NCBI GenBank assembly: GCA_036504075.1 | Contig: DASXVX010000086.1 | Location: forward strand, 1-64,000 | Length of the DNA: 64,000 nt | DNA from: DASXVX01 sp036504075 | GTDB taxonomy: Bacteria; Bacillota; Sulfobacillia; Symbiobacteriales; Symbiobacteriaceae | Direction of reading: 5' to 3' | Shown here: positions 44,099-52,887 of the stretch, one piece after another | Layout of the letters: each line of letters starts with the position of its first letter | Position numbering within the stretch: the stretch's first letter is position 1 | The notes under the pieces: model-generated | Databases searched by the model: none | The model's input: only the letters and a program-made list of their open reading frames with translations | What the model was told of the DNA's origin: nothing | Made by a program: the position numbers and the translations under genes

Positions 44099-45550
44099 TT
44101 ACTCCTGGATGGTGGGCAACAGGTACACCGATGCTTCCTTGGGAACCTGCACCTGTGCGAAATTGGATTCCGGGTCAAAGGATGGAGGATCTGTGTCCGA
44201 AATGCCGCTCGGCAAGTCCTGCAAAGAAAGACGCCGAACCGGTTTGCCAACAGCCTTGAACCACCAGGCACCGGCGTCCTTCCACGCCCAGCCTCCTCCT
44301 GCCAACAGAAGTCTCTCTACGCCTTCGACCCAGGGGCTCCAACGACCGTCTGGAGTTACTTTCCAGACCGGGCATCCTGGAACGGCGCCAGTGCACCGAA
44401 CCAGGACGGCGTCGTCACCCTCCCATCCCAGGAGGTTGAGGGAGGCGTGCTGGGGAGAAATGTACCACAGTCGGCGGCGCTCATCCAGATCAAACATATG
44501 GTAGCCCTGGGCGAGTTCATCGGTGAGGTTATGGTAATGAATGAACAGGTATCTGCCCGCGGGCGACAGGCTCAGATGCCAGACCCGAAGATCGCCACGA
44601 AACCCGAGGTCGATCTCCCAGGGGCGCCCGTCGTCTGTGAGGATTCCTAGCTTATCCACATAGAGGGTGTTTGCACCGCCGGGAGTCCCCTTGGTACGCG
44701 TGAAAGCATACACCAGGCGGCGGCCTGATTCGGCAACCGCCACCGTGTTGACGAAAGCGTCACGAGGGCTGACCTGAACGGTTCCCGGGGCGCTATCCTC
44801 CACTCGGGCCGGCAGCAACAGTGGCGAGGAGATCGACGCAGTGGGCCCGATCGGGCGGATATGCACGGATCGGTTCGTACCACGAGTTACGATGGAACGG
44901 TTTCCTGCAAACAGGCCACGGAAAGTCTCTTCATCGTGGGCGAGTTCCCCTCGGAAGCCACGCTGAAGGTTAACCAGGACGGTGTGAAACCCTGTCTGGT
45001 CTAAGACGTTATGTGCAAGAACCCCCGCTTTCAGCCACCAGAACTCCCATCCTGAATACCTTACGACTCGGACCAGGGTCCCGGATCGGGCATCCAATAC
45101 CCAAATGCCGCCGCCGTCTGGTGGACTCGCAGCATGAAATGCGAACCAGCGGCCTCCTGGCGACCACGAGGAGCGGTGGACGATTCCGGGGGCTGCCACC
45201 GGACGAACCGTGCCAGTGGTAAGGTTGGCGAGGTAAAGCTCCATGTCGGAGCCCTGCGAGGTATTCCGTCCTCCTGGAACGGTGGCGCCGACCAGGGCCG
45301 TTCCACCACCCGGCTCCATAAGCACGAGCGGCAGATCCCGGGATTGGACTCGCCAGCCACGGCCCCAACGTTCCAGGTATACGGATGTGCGCAATGGAGC
45401 GGGAGGACGTAGTACGCTACTCGGGGCTGGTAGGACTGACTCGCGGTTCAGCGATCTGCTGGGGCCAGTGGAGATCTCTTTACCGGCTGCAGCTACTGAT
45501 GAAGTGAGAAGAAGCACGAGCAGGAAACTGGGAAGAACACGCATGAGCAT
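44099..45550 (-). CDS. Exported TolB/WD40-like propeller protein
   Basis: 483 residues. Signal peptide about 1-22 (PSFLLVLLLTSSVAAAG). The body shows TolB/DPP-IV-like blades: IVHRSSWSPGGRWFAFHAAS, IWVLDARSGTLVRVVRYSG, HLSLSPAGRYLFIHYH and YHMFDLDERRRLWYISP. There is no peptidase domain, so it is a binding or scaffold protein rather than an S9 enzyme. AGAGGTG precedes the ATG. It is convergent with the propeller gene ending at 43959, so two surface propeller genes face each other. Confidence 0.8.
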   Translation of the reverse strand: MLMRVLPSFLLVLLLTSSVAAAGKEISTGPSRSLNRESVLPAPSSVLRPPAPLRTSVYLERWGRGWRVQSRDLPLVLMEPGGGTALVGATVPGGRNTSQGSDMELYLANLTTGTVRPVAAPGIVHRSSWSPGGRWFAFHAASPPDGGGIWVLDARSGTLVRVVRYSGWEFWWLKAGVLAHNVLDQTGFHTVLVNLQRGFRGELAHDEETFRGLFAGNRSIVTRGTNRSVHIRPIGPTASISSPLLLPARVEDSAPGTVQVSPRDAFVNTVAVAESGRRLVYAFTRTKGTPGGANTLYVDKLGILTDDGRPWEIDLGFRGDLRVWHLSLSPAGRYLFIHYHNLTDELAQGYHMFDLDERRRLWYISPQHASLNLLGWEGDDAVLVRCTGAVPGCPVWKVTPDGRWSPWVEGVERLLLAGGGWAWKDAGAWWFKAVGKPVRRLSLQDLPSGISDTDPPSFDPESNFAQVQVPKEASVYLLPTIQE

Positions 45551-45644
45551 ACACCTCTACGTCTAGGTTGCCCATGCTGAAGCGATACGGCGCTCCGGTA
45601 AAGGTGAATCAGAAGCGTCGCCCAGATTCGGGTATGCGGTGCTC

Positions 45645-47207
45645 TCAATATCCTGCTCTGTACGCAGCTAACGCCTCTTCGAGCGTCTTGCGGTAGTTAT
45701 CCTGATACCCGTCACCCACGGCACAGTCAACATAGCCGTCATCCGGGCCGGTCAACCAGGTCCCAAAGCTGGAGTAAGCGTGCGCATCGGGGAACACCTT
45801 TGACACATCGTTCTTCGCTTCCGTCCCAAGCACGATCACGCAGACGCTCTTTCCGGCATTGTTCTGTTTCATCGATTCGCAGGCGAAATAGGTATCGGCA
45901 GTGACCATAGGCGCCACGCCGCTCCGAAATGCTTTAGCTGTGTGCGCGGCGACGGTCAGAGCACTGACATAATCGTGGTCCGTGTTTTGATCTGTCTTCC
46001 TCGCCAGAAGGACAATTTGTCGATCCCGAGGTGGCTGCGACTGAGAGCGGCGTCCGTATGGGGTACCTTGAGGCGCATGATCCACGAGGAAGTCGGGGAC
46101 CACAAGTTCGGCGTCATCAATGCCATCAGCACGTAATGGACTCAGGCGCTTATCCTGATTAACCAACTTTCGACTCCCGGCTACCGGGGTTCTTGCATAC
46201 TGTGCGTATTCGGAGGTGTACTGGGTATCGGGCACAGCATACCCGTTGCCCCACGCGAGAAATGCCATGGTCCAGGCATAAGCGGACGGCTTGAACGTGT
46301 CTCCCCAGTTCTTCGGCTTGTAAACGGCCTTGTCGGCAGGCCAAGCGTACTCAGGCCCCCAATTGTACTGCATGGCTTTGAACATCACAGATTTGTAAGA
46401 AAGACCCCCATCACCGAAGTTGCCGGGACTCAATGAGCAGAGGTACCATATTCCGACCGCAGCATTCAGGACGTCAAATCGGAAAACATCATCCGGATCG
46501 GGGGCCGGGAGTCCGGTTGCGTTGTTCGGCTGCCAGTAATCCTGAAGAAAACCATCCCTGATAATTGCGAGGGACAACTGCATCCAATTAGCGGAAGGCG
46601 GCCGGTTCTCCACCCATGTCCTCGGGCTTGAAACTCCATCCTCGATGGCCCCCATAGCATGGCCAATAGCTGTTTGAAGATTTAAATAAGCACAGGCACC
46701 TGCAAGGTAATCGGCCATTCGGCGATGCCTCTGCGATTGGCCATAGTAGCTGGCGAGCGTTCTCGTCTTGTCTGCCTTCCCATTCCAGCGACATGCAATG
46801 ACCGCACCAGTGGCAAGAAACTCAGCGTCGAAGTGGAGGATGAAGACCGCGGTGGCACCCGTACCGAGGACACCTTTGTTTTCCTGGACGTTCACACGAA
46901 GCGGGGGCAGCGCTTGACGACGCCATCCCTTCACGATTTGGTGCTCAGTCTGATTCTGCCCCACGTCATCGACGAGAACATCTTCTTCGACCACCCTGAC
47001 CGAGATGGCCATTTGGGCTTCGTCATCGTCGGTGGACTCTTCGAGGAGAGGTTTGTCGAAGACCTTCCGTGTCCCGGCCTTCATGTCTGAGCCAATCTGA
47101 ACCGTCTGGCCGTTAACTGTGACGGCGAACTCCGTGTCTGATCCAACATTTCCCCCGGTGTATTCGATCTCAGTGAGCCACACCCTTACCTTCGCTTGCT
47201 TCCCCAT
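45645..47207 (-). CDS. Unrecognised 520-residue protein with C2-like N-terminal domain
   Basis: No signal peptide or TM helix. Residues 1-140 look like a beta-sandwich (KVRVWLTEIEYTGGNVGSDT, then ISVRVVEEDVLVDDVGQN, and FILHFDAEFLATG). Residues 150-330 are helical and aromatic-rich (MADYLAGACAYLNLQTAIGH and MQYNWGPEYAWPADKAVYKP). The C-terminal part contains RQIVLLARKTDQN and KSVCVIVLGTEAKND, then WLTGPDDGYVDCAVGDG. AAGGGGG lies 9 nt before ATG 47207, and a TATAAA box (47252-47257, minus strand) is upstream. GC is lower than in its neighbours, a sign of transfer. Function unknown; a secreted or phage-like effector is possible but unsupported. Confidence 0.65.
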   Translation of the reverse strand: MGKQAKVRVWLTEIEYTGGNVGSDTEFAVTVNGQTVQIGSDMKAGTRKVFDKPLLEESTDDDEAQMAISVRVVEEDVLVDDVGQNQTEHQIVKGWRRQALPPLRVNVQENKGVLGTGATAVFILHFDAEFLATGAVIACRWNGKADKTRTLASYYGQSQRHRRMADYLAGACAYLNLQTAIGHAMGAIEDGVSSPRTWVENRPPSANWMQLSLAIIRDGFLQDYWQPNNATGLPAPDPDDVFRFDVLNAAVGIWYLCSLSPGNFGDGGLSYKSVMFKAMQYNWGPEYAWPADKAVYKPKNWGDTFKPSAYAWTMAFLAWGNGYAVPDTQYTSEYAQYARTPVAGSRKLVNQDKRLSPLRADGIDDAELVVPDFLVDHAPQGTPYGRRSQSQPPRDRQIVLLARKTDQNTDHDYVSALTVAAHTAKAFRSGVAPMVTADTYFACESMKQNNAGKSVCVIVLGTEAKNDVSKVFPDAHAYSSFGTWLTGPDDGYVDCAVGDGYQDNYRKTLEEALAAYRAGY

Positions 47208-47515
47208 TCGAGCGCCCCCTTGCCAGTGGGAATCGAATAGTTACCAGTCTATTTATACAATAGCCTTTCATGCCCTTAATTCTCAAGGGGGTGCTTCCTG
47301 GTTGACTCGTTATCTACTATGTAATTAAAGAATTCCGGCCGAGTCTGCCCATGTTGCCCCTACCATGGCTGTGCATAGTGGCTGCATGTCCATTCAAACG
47401 CGGGCCGTCTCGCTTGTACGTGCCCTGGAACATCAGTTACGGCCAGAAATGTTACGTCGGGCAAATTGACGGAAGGCCGCCAGGCATGCTTTGGCCCCTG
47501 CTGGGCACAGCAGGG

Positions 47516-47546
47516 GCGGGTCGCTCGGCAACAACGCCAATTGGAC
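47516..47546 (+). repeat. 31-bp duplicate of propeller-gene sequence
   Basis: 30 of 31 bases match 42854-42884 (core GGGTCGCTCGGCAACAACGC). In the gene it encodes SGSLGNNANW; here it is non-coding and adjoins array C. Confidence 0.85.
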
Positions 47547-47585
47547 GCACGGAGGCCTCTTCGCATTACCGCGTAGTCACTGCGG

Positions 47586-47915
47586 TTCTGTCGGGTCACA
47601 AGCAGGGTTTGGGCTCCCGCGAGGTTCCTGTCTTTCGGGTCACAAAAGGCTTTGGCCTCCCGCGCGGCTCCTGTCGTTCGGGTCACAAAAGGCTTTGGCC
47701 TCCCGCGCGGCTCCTGTCTTTCGGGTCACAAAGGGCTTTGGGCTCCCGCGCGGCTCCTGTCTTTCGGGTCACAAAAGGCTTTGGTCTCCCGCGCGGCTCC
47801 TGTCTTTCGGGTCACAAAAGGCTTTGGGCTCCCGCGCGGTTCCTGTCTTTCGGGTCACAGATTGGTATTGGCTCCGGGAGGCTGGGCTCGTGGCTTTCAG
47901 GTCCCAGCGGGGTGG
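47586..47915. repeat. 43-bp tandem repeat array C (seven to eight units)
   Basis: GGGTCAC occurs at 47593, 47637, 47680, 47723, 47766, 47809 and 47852; spacing is 44 once, then exactly 43. A diverged eighth copy (CTTTCAGGTCCCAG) follows. The inter-core segment is mainly CCTCCCGCGCGGC. The longest of the three arrays. Confidence 0.93.
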
Positions 47916-47941
47916 GTTCCGTTGTAGGCCTCCGCCTCCCC

Positions 47942-48583
47942 TCAGTCTCCCTTCGCACGCCGGTGTGAGCGGCGTCCTGCCCGGCGTTTTCTGCCGTGCT
48001 CCTCTAAACTCTGCAGGCGGACTTCGGCTGCCTCTTGTTCGAGTTGTGCGTCGTCCTGCCCCGAGTTATCGGCCGTTCCCCCCTCAGCTCCCCCAACGCC
48101 CTGTTGCTGCTTCGTGTTCGAACTTTCAAGGGCGGCATTGGTGCCGGCAGCGCTGTCGTTGCCGCCGCCGCTGGCGACCTGGGTGGCTGACGAACTGGGC
48201 TGCTGCTGCCCCGGCTGCGGACTGACCTGTGGCGTCTTATTCGCCTGGTTGTTAATCACAATGACGAGTTCTTTCTCATCCATATCGGGGCCGTGCGACC
48301 CATGGGGTTCGCTTTGCTCCCCATTCTGGCCGCTGTTTTCGGCTCGTCCCTGGGCGCCCACACTCTGTTGCTGCTGGGTGTTGGCGGAATCGATCGCGGC
48401 ATTGCTGCCTGCCGCGCTGCTGTGGCCGGCCCCACTGGCAAGCTGTGTGGTATTGGGTGCACTGGTGAACTGGTTATTAATGATGATCACGATCTTCAAC
48501 TCGCCATTAATCGGGGTTTCAGACGTAACTTTTTCCCCGTCTTGTTCGACCGTTATCTTGATCGTTTCGTTGGTGTCGGCCAT
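47942..48583 (-). CDS. Asn/Gln/Ser-rich protein with an internal duplication
   Basis: 213 residues from ATG 48583 (GGAAGGAAGGG upstream). After MADTNETIKITVEQDGEKV come two related halves. One has ELKIVIIINNQF, then QLASGAGHSSAAGSNAAIDS and NTQQQQSVG. The other has ELVIVINNQANKTP, then QVASGGGNDSAAGTNAALES and NTKQQQGVG. The C-terminus is charged (HGRKRRAGRRSHRRAKG). No signal peptide. The N/Q/S/A-rich repeats around a hydrophobic beta-strand (VIVINNQ) could suit a spore-surface or self-assembling protein, but no family is recognised. Array C lies just after its stop. Confidence 0.65.
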   Translation of the reverse strand: MADTNETIKITVEQDGEKVTSETPINGELKIVIIINNQFTSAPNTTQLASGAGHSSAAGSNAAIDSANTQQQQSVGAQGRAENSGQNGEQSEPHGSHGPDMDEKELVIVINNQANKTPQVSPQPGQQQPSSSATQVASGGGNDSAAGTNAALESSNTKQQQGVGGAEGGTADNSGQDDAQLEQEAAEVRLQSLEEHGRKRRAGRRSHRRAKGD

Positions 48584-48748
48584 CCAGACCCTTCCTTCCA
48601 TGCGGGGCCTACTCTTAGTACATGCACCACGTAAGGAAAGGGTTACGCCGCCTTGCTCTACTATCCACCCGAATAACACGACGCCCCCCGCTGCCCCGGC
48701 CCGGGCAAAAGGAGGCGTCTTCGCGGGAACGTCCGGAAAAGGCGAACC

Positions 48749-50281
48749 CTACCCCCGGCGGTCAGTCCGTTCGGCGGCCCGGGCCGGGGCGACCAGACCG
48801 GCGGCAGGTTTCGCGCCCGGTCTCCCCGCCACCCCAGCCCGGACCCCGGCCGGGCGGCCCCGCAGGTACCGTCCCGGCGCCCGGACCAGCCGGCTGACCA
48901 GCGGCAAGATGCCACCGCCCGTCTCCCAGGCGTGGTGGGCATCGACCAGCTCCTTGATCAGCATCGCCGGGACCCCGGTGTACTGCTCGGCACCGATCTG
49001 GCCGACGCCTTCGGCCCGGCCCAGGCTGGCGAAACTGCCTTTGATCTTGGGCATAAACGGCTCCGAGGCCTGGCCCTTTAGCTGCCGCAGGATGTTCCGG
49101 CCGACCGTCCGGCCCATTTGCACCGCCGCCTGGGCCGTGGGCGGCAATTCCCGTCCGGTCGCCGGGTCGGTGAAGGCAGCGCTGTCGCCAACCAGATAGA
49201 CCTCCGGGTGGCCTTCGGCCCGCAGGTAGGCGTCCACCTTGCCCCGGCCTTTCGGGGTCGTGGCGAAGCCCGCTTCCGCCAGCAGGGCGCTGCCCCGAAC
49301 GCCCCCCGCCCAGACCAGGAGGTCGAAGGACAGCTCGCCGCCATCCTTGAACGTGATTTTTCCCGGTTGGACCCGCGCGATCGGGTTGCCCGTCCGGATT
49401 TCGATGCCCTTGCCCATGAGCACATCCCGGGAGGTCCGGACCAGCTCCGGGGCGAAGCCGCCCATGATGTCCGGCCCGGCCTCCAGAATGGTCAGCCGGA
49501 CCCGGCGCCCATACTCGTCGGCGAGTTCGCCGGCCACCTCGACCCCGGTCAGGCCGCCGCCTGCCACCACCACGTGCGGGACCGTCTCGGCTTCCCCTTC
49601 CTTGCGGAACAGCTGCCCGATGCGCTCCCGGACCCGGGTGGCGCCCTGCCAGTTGCCCACGATGAGGCTGTTCTCGGCGACGCCGGGCAGGCCGTAGTAC
49701 TCCGGGTCGCTGCCGAGGGCGAAGACCAACATGTCATAGGCCACCCGCCGGCCGCCTTCGAGCTCGACGGTCCTGGCCGCCGGGTCGACTTTCGTTACCC
49801 GGCCCACCGTGAGCCGGCCGGGTCGGGCCACCACCCGGGCCAGGGGAATCCGGACGGCGTCTTCGGGCTCTCCGGCCACGTAGGTGTGCAGTTCGGTCGT
49901 GAACCAGTGGTACTTGTCGCCGTTCACCAGCGTCAGGTCGTCGTTCCGAGAGAGGTGGTCCTGCAGTTCCAGGAAGCAGGTGAGTCCGGCGTAACCGGCG
50001 CCCAGGACGACGGTGCGGGGCCGCCTGTCACCCGCCGCCCCCCCGGCCCCGGGCCTGCCACCCGGTGTGCCCCCGGGGCCGGCCGCCCCCAGCCTGCCTA
50101 CCTCCTGGGTCCCCAGCACCGACTGGGCGGCGCGAAAAGGCAGCGTCCCCAGCCTTTCGCCCAGGTCCGCCGCCTGTTTCAGTGTCTCACTCCGGCCGTC
50201 GGTGACCCGGCGGGCCGCCTCCCAGGGAAGTCGGGCCAGCGATTCCCCCAGCTTCAACCCATCGGCGAGCAGCTTGCGCAT
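48749..50281 (-). CDS. Type II NADH dehydrogenase (NDH-2) with an N-terminal extension
   Basis: 510 residues from ATG 50281. The core (about 88-470) has FAD motif VVLGAGYAGL (91-100), NAD motif VVVAGGGLTGVEVAGELAD, and LLVWAGGVRGSALL with YLVGDSAAF. NDH-2 passes electrons from NADH to menaquinone without proton pumping, on the inner face of the membrane. Ahead of the core lie about 87 extra residues with two related amphipathic stretches (LGESLARLPWEAARRV and LGERLGTLPFRAAQSV) and a Gly/Pro-rich linker, perhaps a membrane anchor. The GTG at 50290 overlaps the GAAGGGG site, so 50281 is preferred. Confidence 0.88.
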   Translation of the reverse strand: MRKLLADGLKLGESLARLPWEAARRVTDGRSETLKQAADLGERLGTLPFRAAQSVLGTQEVGRLGAAGPGGTPGGRPGAGGAAGDRRPRTVVLGAGYAGLTCFLELQDHLSRNDDLTLVNGDKYHWFTTELHTYVAGEPEDAVRIPLARVVARPGRLTVGRVTKVDPAARTVELEGGRRVAYDMLVFALGSDPEYYGLPGVAENSLIVGNWQGATRVRERIGQLFRKEGEAETVPHVVVAGGGLTGVEVAGELADEYGRRVRLTILEAGPDIMGGFAPELVRTSRDVLMGKGIEIRTGNPIARVQPGKITFKDGGELSFDLLVWAGGVRGSALLAEAGFATTPKGRGKVDAYLRAEGHPEVYLVGDSAAFTDPATGRELPPTAQAAVQMGRTVGRNILRQLKGQASEPFMPKIKGSFASLGRAEGVGQIGAEQYTGVPAMLIKELVDAHHAWETGGGILPLVSRLVRAPGRYLRGRPAGVRAGVAGRPGAKPAAGLVAPARAAERTDRRG

Positions 50282-50337
50282 GGGCAGCACCCCTTCAGAC
50301 GGTAGTGCTGCTAGTCTGCCCCGCCGCGCCCGGAAAT

Positions 50338-52236
50338 TTACGAGCCTGCGGCCTGATTCTGGTCGTCCTTGAGCTTGAACCGCCGGACCAGTTGCTCCAG
50401 CGTCTGCGCCACATGGGTCAGATCGGTCGCCGCCATGGCGATGTCGGCGTTGGCGGCCGTCATCTCCTCGACGGCCGCCGAGACCTGCTCGGCTGCGGCG
50501 GCGGTCTCCCGGGCGCCTCCGGTCACGTTGTTGACCGCACTCAGGACGTGCTCGGCCCCGCCGGACATCTCTTCCGTGGCGGCCGAGTTCTCCTCCGTCA
50601 CTGCGGCCACGTTGCCCATGGCCGAGACCATCGACTTGCCGGAATCGGCGACCTTGTTGATCGATGCGTTCATCTCCTGCATGCCACGGTAGGTCACGTC
50701 GACCGCTTCCCGAATCTGCCCCAGAGCCGAGCCCGCCGATTCCACCAGCTTCGCGCTGGCGACGGCCTGATTCTGACCGGCCTCCATCGCTTTGACGACC
50801 CGACCGGTGCCATGCTGGATGTCGGCGATTAGCTGGCCGATCTCACTGGCGCTCCGGGAGGACCGCTCGGCCAGTCTGCGGACCTCTTCGGCGACGACAG
50901 CAAAGCCCCGGCCGGCCTCCCCGGCGCGGGCCGCCTCGATCGCCGCATTGAGGGCCAGGAGATTGGTCTGGTCGGAGATTTCCGTGATGGCCTCCGTGAT
51001 CTCCCCGATCCGTCTTGACGCTTCACCCAGGGTTTTCACCTCGTCGGCCGCCTGGTGAACGGCCGACTGGAGTTCCTGCATGCCGGACATGGTCTTCAGC
51101 ACGACGGCGCTGCCGGTTTCGGCCGCTGCCGACGCCCGGGCGGAAGCGTCGGTGACGGTCTGGACCCCGCTGCGGACGGTCTCCATTTCGGCCAGCACCC
51201 GGTGGGCGCCGGCCGCCGTGTCGGAAACGCCCCCCGCTTGCTCCTGGGCACCCTGGGCAATCTGGGCGACCGACTGCTGCAGTTCGGACATGGCGCCGGC
51301 CACGGAGTTGGCGTCCACCATTTGTCGGTGGGCGCGGCTGGCGATCTGCGTGACCGCCTCCGCCACTTCCTGCGAAGCCTGCGCGGCCTGGGCCGATGTG
51401 CCGTTTAGCCGGCCGGCCGCCGCTGTAACCTGGCCCGCGGAATCCAGCACCCCGGAGAGCGCATCCCGCAGGTTCTCCAGCGCCGCCGAGACCGCCTTGG
51501 CCATCCGGCCGATTTCATCGTTGGACTTCACCGTGAGTTCTACGTGCGTCAAGTCACCGCTGGCAAGCCGCCTGACGGCGCCGACCACCTGCGCTACCGG
51601 CCCCACGATGGACCGCGTCGTGGTCAGGGCGAGGAGAATGCCCAGCAACAGGGCAAAGCCGGTCAGGCTCATGGCGAACCACAAGGTCATGCGCCCCCGG
51701 GCGGACAGCCGGTCCACATCGCTGGTGGCCGATTGGATTTGCAGGTTGCGGAACTTGTCCGCCGTGTCATCCACCTGCTTTGAGGCTGCCTTGCTCTGGT
51801 CCAGCAGCAGGAGGGCCTGCGCTGTCTCGCCGGCCTGCCACCGGGAGACGACCTGGTCTTGCTGGCGGCCGAGTTCCGTTTCCTGCGCCAGCAGTTCGTC
51901 GTAAATCTTTTGGGTCTCCGGGGAGTTCACGACAAAGGGCTTGATGCGCAAAACGGCGTTTTGCAGGTCGAGGCTGGCCTTGTCGATCGTAATCTTATCG
52001 TCCACCGCCCCGGTCAACAGATATTGGCGCACCGCCGCGTTGCGAACTTGCAGGTCCTCATTAATACGGCTGGCCAGCGCAATGGTCTGGGTCCGATTTA
52101 CCAGCGCCTGGGCGTACTCTTGATTGATGCCTGTGAATTGGTAGTAGATGAAGCCGACGATAAGTACTTTCAATAGCAAGAGTGAGCCAAACCCGCGAAA
52201 CAGCTTGGCGCCCAGCGAGCCAGTACGGGATCGCAC
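50338..52236 (-). CDS. Methyl-accepting chemotaxis protein
   Basis: 632 residues from GTG 52236 (AAGGGGG 11 nt upstream). TM1 (about 15-35, LLLLKVLIVGFIYYQF) precedes an extracellular four-helix-bundle sensor (about 36-180). TM2 (about 187-207) is followed by HAMP (about 208-262, RSIVGPVAQVVGAV and KSNDEIGRMAKA) and a long cytoplasmic coiled-coil. The signalling tip has ISDQTNLLALNAAIEAARAG and GRGFAVVAEEVRRLAERS, the invariant MCP hairpin. It transmits attractant or repellent binding to CheA/CheW. No che genes are nearby, so it is an orphan receptor of unknown ligand. Confidence 0.92.
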   Translation of the reverse strand: MRSRTGSLGAKLFRGFGSLLLLKVLIVGFIYYQFTGINQEYAQALVNRTQTIALASRINEDLQVRNAAVRQYLLTGAVDDKITIDKASLDLQNAVLRIKPFVVNSPETQKIYDELLAQETELGRQQDQVVSRWQAGETAQALLLLDQSKAASKQVDDTADKFRNLQIQSATSDVDRLSARGRMTLWFAMSLTGFALLLGILLALTTTRSIVGPVAQVVGAVRRLASGDLTHVELTVKSNDEIGRMAKAVSAALENLRDALSGVLDSAGQVTAAAGRLNGTSAQAAQASQEVAEAVTQIASRAHRQMVDANSVAGAMSELQQSVAQIAQGAQEQAGGVSDTAAGAHRVLAEMETVRSGVQTVTDASARASAAAETGSAVVLKTMSGMQELQSAVHQAADEVKTLGEASRRIGEITEAITEISDQTNLLALNAAIEAARAGEAGRGFAVVAEEVRRLAERSSRSASEIGQLIADIQHGTGRVVKAMEAGQNQAVASAKLVESAGSALGQIREAVDVTYRGMQEMNASINKVADSGKSMVSAMGNVAAVTEENSAATEEMSGGAEHVLSAVNNVTGGARETAAAAEQVSAAVEEMTAANADIAMAATDLTHVAQTLEQLVRRFKLKDDQNQAAGS

Positions 52237-52538
52237 TTTGGGACATGCCCCCTTTTCAGGATGGAAGCTGCGGCGTAAAGGCAAAGGAGCATGAAAAGGG
52301 CCGGACCTCACGAATGTGCCGAGACCTGGCGGTCACAGGAAACACAGTCCGGGGACCGAGCCATTTGCTTCTCTTATTATGCGCAAAATGCCGCCAGCGG
52401 ACAATAAGCGTGCGTCGGATTTTGGCAATGAATCTACCGCTCGTTTTTTCGCCCGGGCCGAGTAAGACTCCACGTACGGGTCATACTAATCTTGGTCCCG
52501 GGGGAACCTCCACAAAAAAATGAGGGGGAGATCCACAC

Positions 52539-52865
52539 ATGGCTAATCGCGTTAACCTCACGGGCAACAACATCGCCGGCGTCAGCGGGGCCCAGCACGG
52601 TGCTCAGAAAAACGCTCAGGCGATGCAGCGGGCGACTCAGAGGGCCGGCCAGGCCGGCCAGACCGCTAACTACGAGTTCGGTACCCTCGGCGCTGGCGCT
52701 GGCAGTGCCGGTACGGCCGGTGCTGGCGCTTATGGCGCCGGTGCGGGTGCGTCCGGCGTGAACCAGGCTGGGGCGAACATCACCGGAGTCAGCGGCGCTC
52801 AGCACGGGGCCCAGCGGAACGCGCAGGCCATGCAGCGGGCCGGACAGAAGTCCGGTCAGTACTAG
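52539..52865 (+). CDS. Small acid-soluble spore protein-like (gamma-type) protein
   Basis: 108 residues rich in Ala, Gly, Gln and Asn. Two near-identical halves read NIAGVSGAQHGAQKNAQAMQ and NITGVSGAQHGAQRNAQAMQ, separated by a Gly/Ala linker with NYEFGT. Gln/Asn-rich duplicated repeats around a (Y/T)EFxx segment are the plan of gamma-type SASPs, which are degraded by the GPR protease at germination. The match is by pattern, so the class is tentative. GAGGGGG precedes ATG 52539 and a terminator (52888-52921) follows. Confidence 0.6.
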   Translation: MANRVNLTGNNIAGVSGAQHGAQKNAQAMQRATQRAGQAGQTANYEFGTLGAGAGSAGTAGAGAYGAGAGASGVNQAGANITGVSGAQHGAQRNAQAMQRAGQKSGQY

Positions 52866-52887
52866 TCAAACGGGACCAGCGAAAACT

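Larger units (their letters stand above)
47208..47941. other. Intergenic region: promoter, coding remnant and 43-bp array C
   Basis: AT-rich promoter DNA of the 520-residue gene (47208-47340), then unassigned sequence, a 31-bp fragment copied from the propeller gene (47516-47546), and array C. Long plus-strand ORFs here are repeat translations. Confidence 0.65.

Noticed and set aside
30811..47915. 43-bp arrays as CRISPR arrays
   Set aside because: The segments between cores are nearly identical within each array, not unique spacers, and no cas genes are present.
47351..48225. Long plus-strand ORFs through array C
   Set aside because: 43 is not a multiple of 3 and the unit lacks stops in all frames, so long ORFs arise automatically; no ribosome site supports them.
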